Below are positions 1 through 4,000 of a DNA stretch of 6,324 nucleotides, piece after piece. Both the position numbers and the translations under genes were made by a program. A model generated the notes under the pieces. It saw nothing but the letters and a program-made list of their open reading frames with translations. It searched no databases and had not been told where the DNA came from. Position 1 is the stretch's first letter; each line of letters opens with the position of its first letter. The stretch is taken from NCBI GenBank assembly GCA_018374635.1, contig JAHAEW010000121.1, positions 1-6,324 on the forward strand. The letters run 5' to 3'. This DNA is from Clostridiales bacterium. GTDB lineage: Bacteria > Bacillota > Clostridia > Oscillospirales > Oscillospiraceae.

Positions 1-73
1 CGAGCACTCCCGTGAACAGTATAGCAAACATCAATTTCAGGCGAAAGCACCTGCGTTTCATAACCCCGTCGGT

Positions 74-90
74 GCCTTTCGCAGAAAGGC
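74..90 (+). promoter_or_regulatory. Small hairpin overlapping the ribosome binding site of the DUF2871 gene
   Basis: A perfect 7-bp inverted repeat, GCCTTTC at 74-80 and GAAAGGC at 84-90, with a 3-base GCA loop. The right arm contains most of the purine-rich ribosome binding site (AAAGGCGG, 85-92), so folding would hide it. No T-run follows, so it is unlikely to be a terminator of an upstream gene by itself. The pairing is seen directly; a regulatory role is inference. Confidence 0.4.
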
Positions 91-92
91 GG
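85..92 (+). promoter_or_regulatory. Ribosome binding site for the DUF2871 gene
   Basis: AAAGGCGG lies 9 bases before the ATG at 102 and supports that start over the GTG at 12, which has no such motif and would add about 30 residues that look unlike the family. A second, weaker AGGA at 98-101 sits 6 bases before another in-frame ATG at 108, so the true start may be two codons later. Confidence 0.55.
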
Positions 93-101
93 ATTATAGG
101 A

Positions 102-527
102 ATGAACATGAAACGATACATGAATACGGCTCTGCTTTATGCCGTTCTTGCAATGGTTGGCGGCGTATTTTACCGGGAATTTACAAAGTTTAACGGCTTT
201 ACTGCCAAAACCACGTTGGGGTTGGTACATACCCATTATTTCCTGCTGGGCATGGTATTTTTCCTGTTGCTGCTGTTGCTTGAAAAGAGCTTTTCTTTCA
301 CTGGGACCAGGACCGGCCGGATACTGGCCGCCTATCATATTGGCCTTAACCTGACCTCCATGATGCTTGTAGTGCGGGGAGTGACCCAGATTTTGGGCAC
401 TGCACTTTCCACCAGTGTGAGCGCCGCGATTTCCGGTATTGCCGGAATTGGTCATATTCTGCTGGGTGTCAGTCTGGTGCTTCTGCTGATGCAAGTCAGG
501 CGCAGCGTGACGGCCGCAAAGGTCTGA
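102..527 (+). CDS. DUF2871 family small integral membrane protein
   Basis: This is a 141-residue protein (139 if the ATG at 108 is used) recognised as DUF2871, a family of unknown function found mainly in Firmicutes. The family hallmarks are visible: an N-terminal helix (about residues 9-25) followed by GGVFYREFTKFNGFT (20-34), a KTTLG-VHTH motif (36-45) leading into a very hydrophobic second helix (46-60), a third helix near 76-98 ending in VRGVTQ (91-96), and a fourth helix with GIAGIGHILLG (112-122) and a short basic tail. Four membrane helices and a length of about 140 match the family. His43, His45 and His118 lie in or next to membrane helices and could bind a metal or haem, but that is inference. 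The reading frame stays open leftward to the window edge, but the ribosome binding site and family alignment favour 102. A hairpin may control translation. The terminator at 615-662 ends the transcript. In related genomes such genes often sit near TetR-type regulators (from memory); none is visible here. Confidence 0.87.
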   Translation: MNMKRYMNTALLYAVLAMVGGVFYREFTKFNGFTAKTTLGLVHTHYFLLGMVFFLLLLLLEKSFSFTGTRTGRILAAYHIGLNLTSMMLVVRGVTQILGTALSTSVSAAISGIAGIGHILLGVSLVLLLMQVRRSVTAAKV

Positions 528-546
528 TTCAAAAGCCTAAAATTTT

Positions 547-564
547 GTTTCCTTATCAGGAAAC
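547..564 (+). other. Short perfect hairpin just after the DUF2871 gene
   Basis: GTTTCCT (547-553) pairs with AGGAAAC (558-564) around a 4-base TATC loop, 20 bases after the stop codon. It lacks a downstream T-run on the plus strand and has only 7 bp, so it may protect the mRNA 3' end or be chance. The real terminator appears to be the larger stem that follows. Confidence 0.35.
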
Positions 565-614
565 TCGGCAGATATCTGATTGCGGTATATCAATATCCGG
601 TAGACAAACCATAA

Positions 615-662
615 AAATGCTGCGTGATGCGGGCAGAGCCTACATCACGCAGCATTTCTCTT
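615..662 (+). terminator. Rho-independent terminator, possibly bidirectional
   Basis: A perfect 15-bp inverted repeat: AAATGCTGCGTGATG at 615-629 matches the reverse complement of CATCACGCAGCATTT at 643-657. The 13-base loop can add a GGC/GCC mini-stem (632-634 with 638-640). The stem is followed by T-rich TTTCTCTT (655-662), and A-rich sequence precedes it (613-617), so it could also stop transcription from the right. It lies about 90 bases after the DUF2871 stop codon and separates that gene from the GH84 gene. Confidence 0.85.
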
Positions 663-802
663 ATGTACTATGGTAGTGAAGCTGCTATGAGGAGAGTGTC
701 AAAAATAATGTGCGAGGGTATCCGAAACAGCGAAAAAGGCACGTTTAGAGCATTTGGAGATACTTTACACACTTCATAAATAGTGGGGAAGGAACAGCTG
801 TA

Positions 803-825
803 AGGTATGAAAAAAGATCATACTT
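803..825. promoter_or_regulatory. Operator-like inverted repeat upstream of the GH84 gene
   Basis: AGGTATGA (803-810) and TCATACTT (818-825) form an 8-bp inverted repeat with one G-T pair, around an A-rich 7-base spacer. A second inverted repeat, TTGCA/TGCAA (828-832 and 841-845, 8-base spacer), follows at once. Such paired dyads in an AT-rich upstream region resemble transcription-factor sites, but neither matches an operator I can name, and the catabolite-control (cre) consensus is not met. The dyads are seen; their role is inference. Confidence 0.25.
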
Positions 826-878
826 GTTTGCATAAATGATTGCAATTAAACTAAAAAGCAGAAGAGCACTTTAAAAAA

Positions 879-889
879 TATGATAAAAT
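879..889 (+). promoter_or_regulatory. Weak candidate -10 region for the GH84 gene
   Basis: TATGAT (879-884), overlapping TAAAAT (884-889), is the best sigma-A-like -10 box in the AT-rich part of the gap and would give a leader of about 110 bases. No good TTGACA-like -35 box lies 16-18 bases upstream, so an activator would be needed or the true promoter is elsewhere. An alternative pair is TTGTTT (824-829) with TAAACT (847-852) at 17-base spacing, also weak. Confidence 0.25.
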
Positions 890-989
890 GTAGCCAAGGC
901 GGTGTCTGGAAGGATAGGGCTTACAAGAGAAAGGGGGGCGTCTGGGATAGAAAAGGTTCAGAATAGCAGGAAAGTGATTCAAAAGTAAT

Positions 990-997
990 AGGAAGGG
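990..997 (+). promoter_or_regulatory. Strong ribosome binding site for the GH84 gene
   Basis: AGGAAGGG ends 6 bases before the ATG at 1004 and is close to ideal for pairing with 16S rRNA. An in-frame TGA at 998-1000 rules out any start further left. A second ATG at 1010 is less well spaced. Confidence 0.85.
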
Positions 998-1003
998 TGA
1001 ATA

Positions 1004-4000
1004 ATGCGAATGGAAGTGAAAAAGCGTGCCCTGGCGCTGCTGCTCACAACAGCAGTGCTGTCCACAATGGTGACGCCGGCATTTGCGCAAATGCCCAGCG
1101 GGGACAACTCTGTCCCCGCTGATAAGCAGTTGAAGAACGGTTTTTCAGAGGATCCAAACCGCTATGAAATTTATCCTGTGCCCCATTCGACGGTCTACCC
1201 CGATGAAGTGGTCCCGTTCACCATGACGCAGGAGGTCAACGTGGTAGTGGAGACCGGGATAGACCAGGCGACCAAGGACTTTCTGGAAGAAATCCTTACC
1301 GATTACGGACGGAGTATGACCACGTCGTCCTCTACTGCGGAGGGCAAGACCAATATTTTGCTGGGGGTCTACGGCGATGAAGATAGTACCGTACCGGACC
1401 CCACGCCGGCCGTACGCACAGATCTGTTCGCGGAAGAAGACAGCACTAGTGCTGGGAAGTATGACCCCTATATGCTGGTAGCGGACACGGAGAGCAACCC
1501 AAACGGCATTATCACGATCGTAGGTGGGGACAGCGACTGCGTTTACTACGGCCTTGCCACGTTGCAGATGATGTTTACCTCATTTGCCGGGCAGAAGTTT
1601 TTGCCGGTACAGATCGAGGATTACTCCAACGTGCGGTTCCGTGGCTTTATCGAGGGTTTCTACGGTGGCTTTGATTATGAGGGCCGGGAAAGCCAGATGC
1701 GTTCTATCCGGGATGTAAAGGGCAATATGTATGTCTTCGCCTCCAAAACCGACCCTTACCATGCAGAGCGGTGGTACGAGCTGTACCCAGAAGAGGAACT
1801 GGCCCAGATCAAGCATCTGGCAGAGGTATCTGAGGAGACCAAGGTGGACTACGCCTGGTCTGTCCACATCGGCAAGGGCGGCTTTTTTAATGGCGCCAGC
1901 AGCGATCCACAGTCCGGGGCGCAATATAAAAAGTACCAGGAGAATGTGGAGAAGCTGAAGGCCAAATTCCAGCAGCTCTATGATGTGGGCGTGCGCAATT
2001 TCCATATCCTGAATGACGACTACAACAGCGGTACCAACGCGGATGTGGTCGCGCTGCTCAACACAATCAACACTTGGCTTAAGGAAAAGGGTGACTGCGG
2101 CCCCATTGTTTACTGTCCTAAAGGATATAATGTAGGCTGGGCGGGGAATGGCTCAGAGCTAAATGCGCTCAAGGGGCTGGATTCCGATATCTACATCTAC
2201 TGGACCGGCTCCGACGTCAACTCCCCCATCAATCAGGACAATATTGACTGGCCCTATGAGAAGTCCGGGCACTACCCGGTTACCTGGCTCAATTACCCTT
2301 GCTCCGAGCACGACAAGGCTGGTATCTATCTGGGCGATATCAGCCACTATGTATCCAATGCGGATGGGCTCACCGGACAGATGGGAATTATCTCCAATCC
2401 AGTGAACTATCCCGAGGCCAACAAGGTGGCCTACTTCCAACTGATTTCCTGGGGCTGGAACCGGGATAATTACACCGACTATATGGAGGCGCTGTGGGAG
2501 GACTGCTTCAAATACCTCCAGCCTGAGGTGTATGACTCCTACCTTACCATCGCCCGCAATATCTCCAATTGCCCGGATTCAGGGCGTATTTCTCAGGGCT
2601 TCCCGGAATCGGAATACCTGAAGGACCGTTTGGACTCCGTACTGGAAAAGGCGCTGTCCGGCCAACTGAGCTCCAGTGATGAAGAACTGGAGAGCCTGAT
2701 GACGGAATTTACCCATATTCTGAACGCGGTGGATGATTTCCGTGCCAACTGCACCAATGAAGCGCTGGTAGAGGAGCTGGACCCTTGGCTGAGCTCACTG
2801 GCTGGTGTGGTCACAGCCGCCCAGCAGGGCCTTCTGGCTCAACTGGCGGTGCGGAGCGGCGATGTGAACAGCGCGTGGACCTACCTATCCAATGCCAGCA
2901 TCGGACTGGACGAGTGGGATAACTACAAAACGCCCCAATACGCCGACAAGACAGCCAAGGCGGGCAGTAAGCGTCTCCAGCCTTTTGCAAACGAACTTAT
3001 CGCCGCTGTACGGGACGAGCTGCTGCCTCTGCTGAGTCCTGACGGGGGATTAGGGGAGCAATCCTTTTATGCGGTTCTGGGCGGCAAGAGGCAGGAGGAC
3101 AGCGCAAACTCGGACAAGATATTTGACGGCGCCCCCGGCACCTACGCCTCCTATAACATTGTACAGCAGGAGGGGGACTATGTAGGTGTGGATTTGGGGA
3201 AGGTCGAGACCATCCGCTCTGTTGATATCCTACAGGGCAAGAACGACAGCGACCACGACTACCTGCACAAGGCAACTTTGGAGTGTTCTGTGGACGGGGA
3301 GAGCTGGGTGACACTGGCGGAGAAGGTCAACTCCCATCATATTCTGGTGGAGGGGCTGGACCTGGCGGCGCGGTATGTGCGCCTGCGTCTGGTGGAGGCC
3401 GGCTATGGCGCGAAGCCCGACTACTGGACCAACATCCGGGAGTTTTCCGTGAAGACCGACGTGGCGGAGAACACACTGCTCTACACCAACCTGGCATCCA
3501 CGGAGGGCCTGTCCGTCACGGAGGACGGAGGTATTTACACCCTGCGCGCCGGGGGGGAGTTTACTTTGGAGCCCGGCGGCTACGTGGGTATCCGCCTTCC
3601 GGAGATCATGGGAATCAGCCAAATCACAGTAGAGGAAACGCTTCCAGAGGGCTTTGTCCTCCAGACCTCGACAAACGGTGCGGTGTGGAAGGACTATACG
3701 TCCTCTGGTGACATGACAGTGCGCTATATTAGAATGGTTAACCAGTCCGGCTCTGTATACGCCGGCACACTCCCCGTTCTTTCCGCAGCCGCTTCCGCAA
3801 TCGTGACTGACCTGGAATTTGAGTCCACCAACATGGGGATTCACCAAGGGGAGTGGAGCGATATGGTGGACGGCGACCGTGCGTCCCTTGTGTGGACCAA
3901 CGCCAAGCAGCAGGAGGGGCAGTATGTCATTTACGACTTGGGCTCCAAGCAGCCGCTCTATGACGTAACCCTGTTCTTCCCCGAGAGTGGAGATTACCCC

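Larger units (their letters stand above)
528..1003. other. 476-base intergenic region with no gene
   Basis: No convincing reading frame occurs here. From left to right it holds a short hairpin (547-564), a strong terminator (615-662), an AT-rich stretch with two operator-like inverted repeats (803-825 and 828-845), a weak -10-like box (879-884), and a purine-rich leader of about 100 bases ending in the ribosome binding site of the GH84 gene. The distance from the terminator to the start codon (about 340 bases) leaves room for a promoter and a regulated leader. The 79-residue minus-strand frame at 851-1090 crosses the signal-peptide coding region and has low-complexity Cys/His/Arg content, so it is not a gene. 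Confidence 0.75.

Noticed and set aside
12..101. GTG at 12 as start of a 171-residue version of the membrane protein
   Set aside because: The extra 30 residues are basic and unlike the family, whose members begin near the ATG at 102, and no ribosome binding site precedes the GTG.
2..192. A frame open from the left edge that could be the 3' end of an upstream gene
   Set aside because: It overlaps the DUF2871 coding region by about 90 bases, its translation resembles no family I know, and it may be open only by chance. Sequence to the left is needed.
525..985. Exact 11-base repeat TGATTCAAAAG at 525-535 and 975-985, flanking the intergenic region, considered as a possible site duplication
   Set aside because: The segment between the copies has no transposase, terminal inverted repeats or other mobile-element trace, and an 11-base match can arise by chance.
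851..1090. A 79-residue Cys/His-rich minus-strand frame that might look like a metal-binding peptide
   Set aside because: The Cys/His run is the antisense of the GCA/GTG/CTG codons of the signal peptide. No ribosome binding site or promoter supports it.
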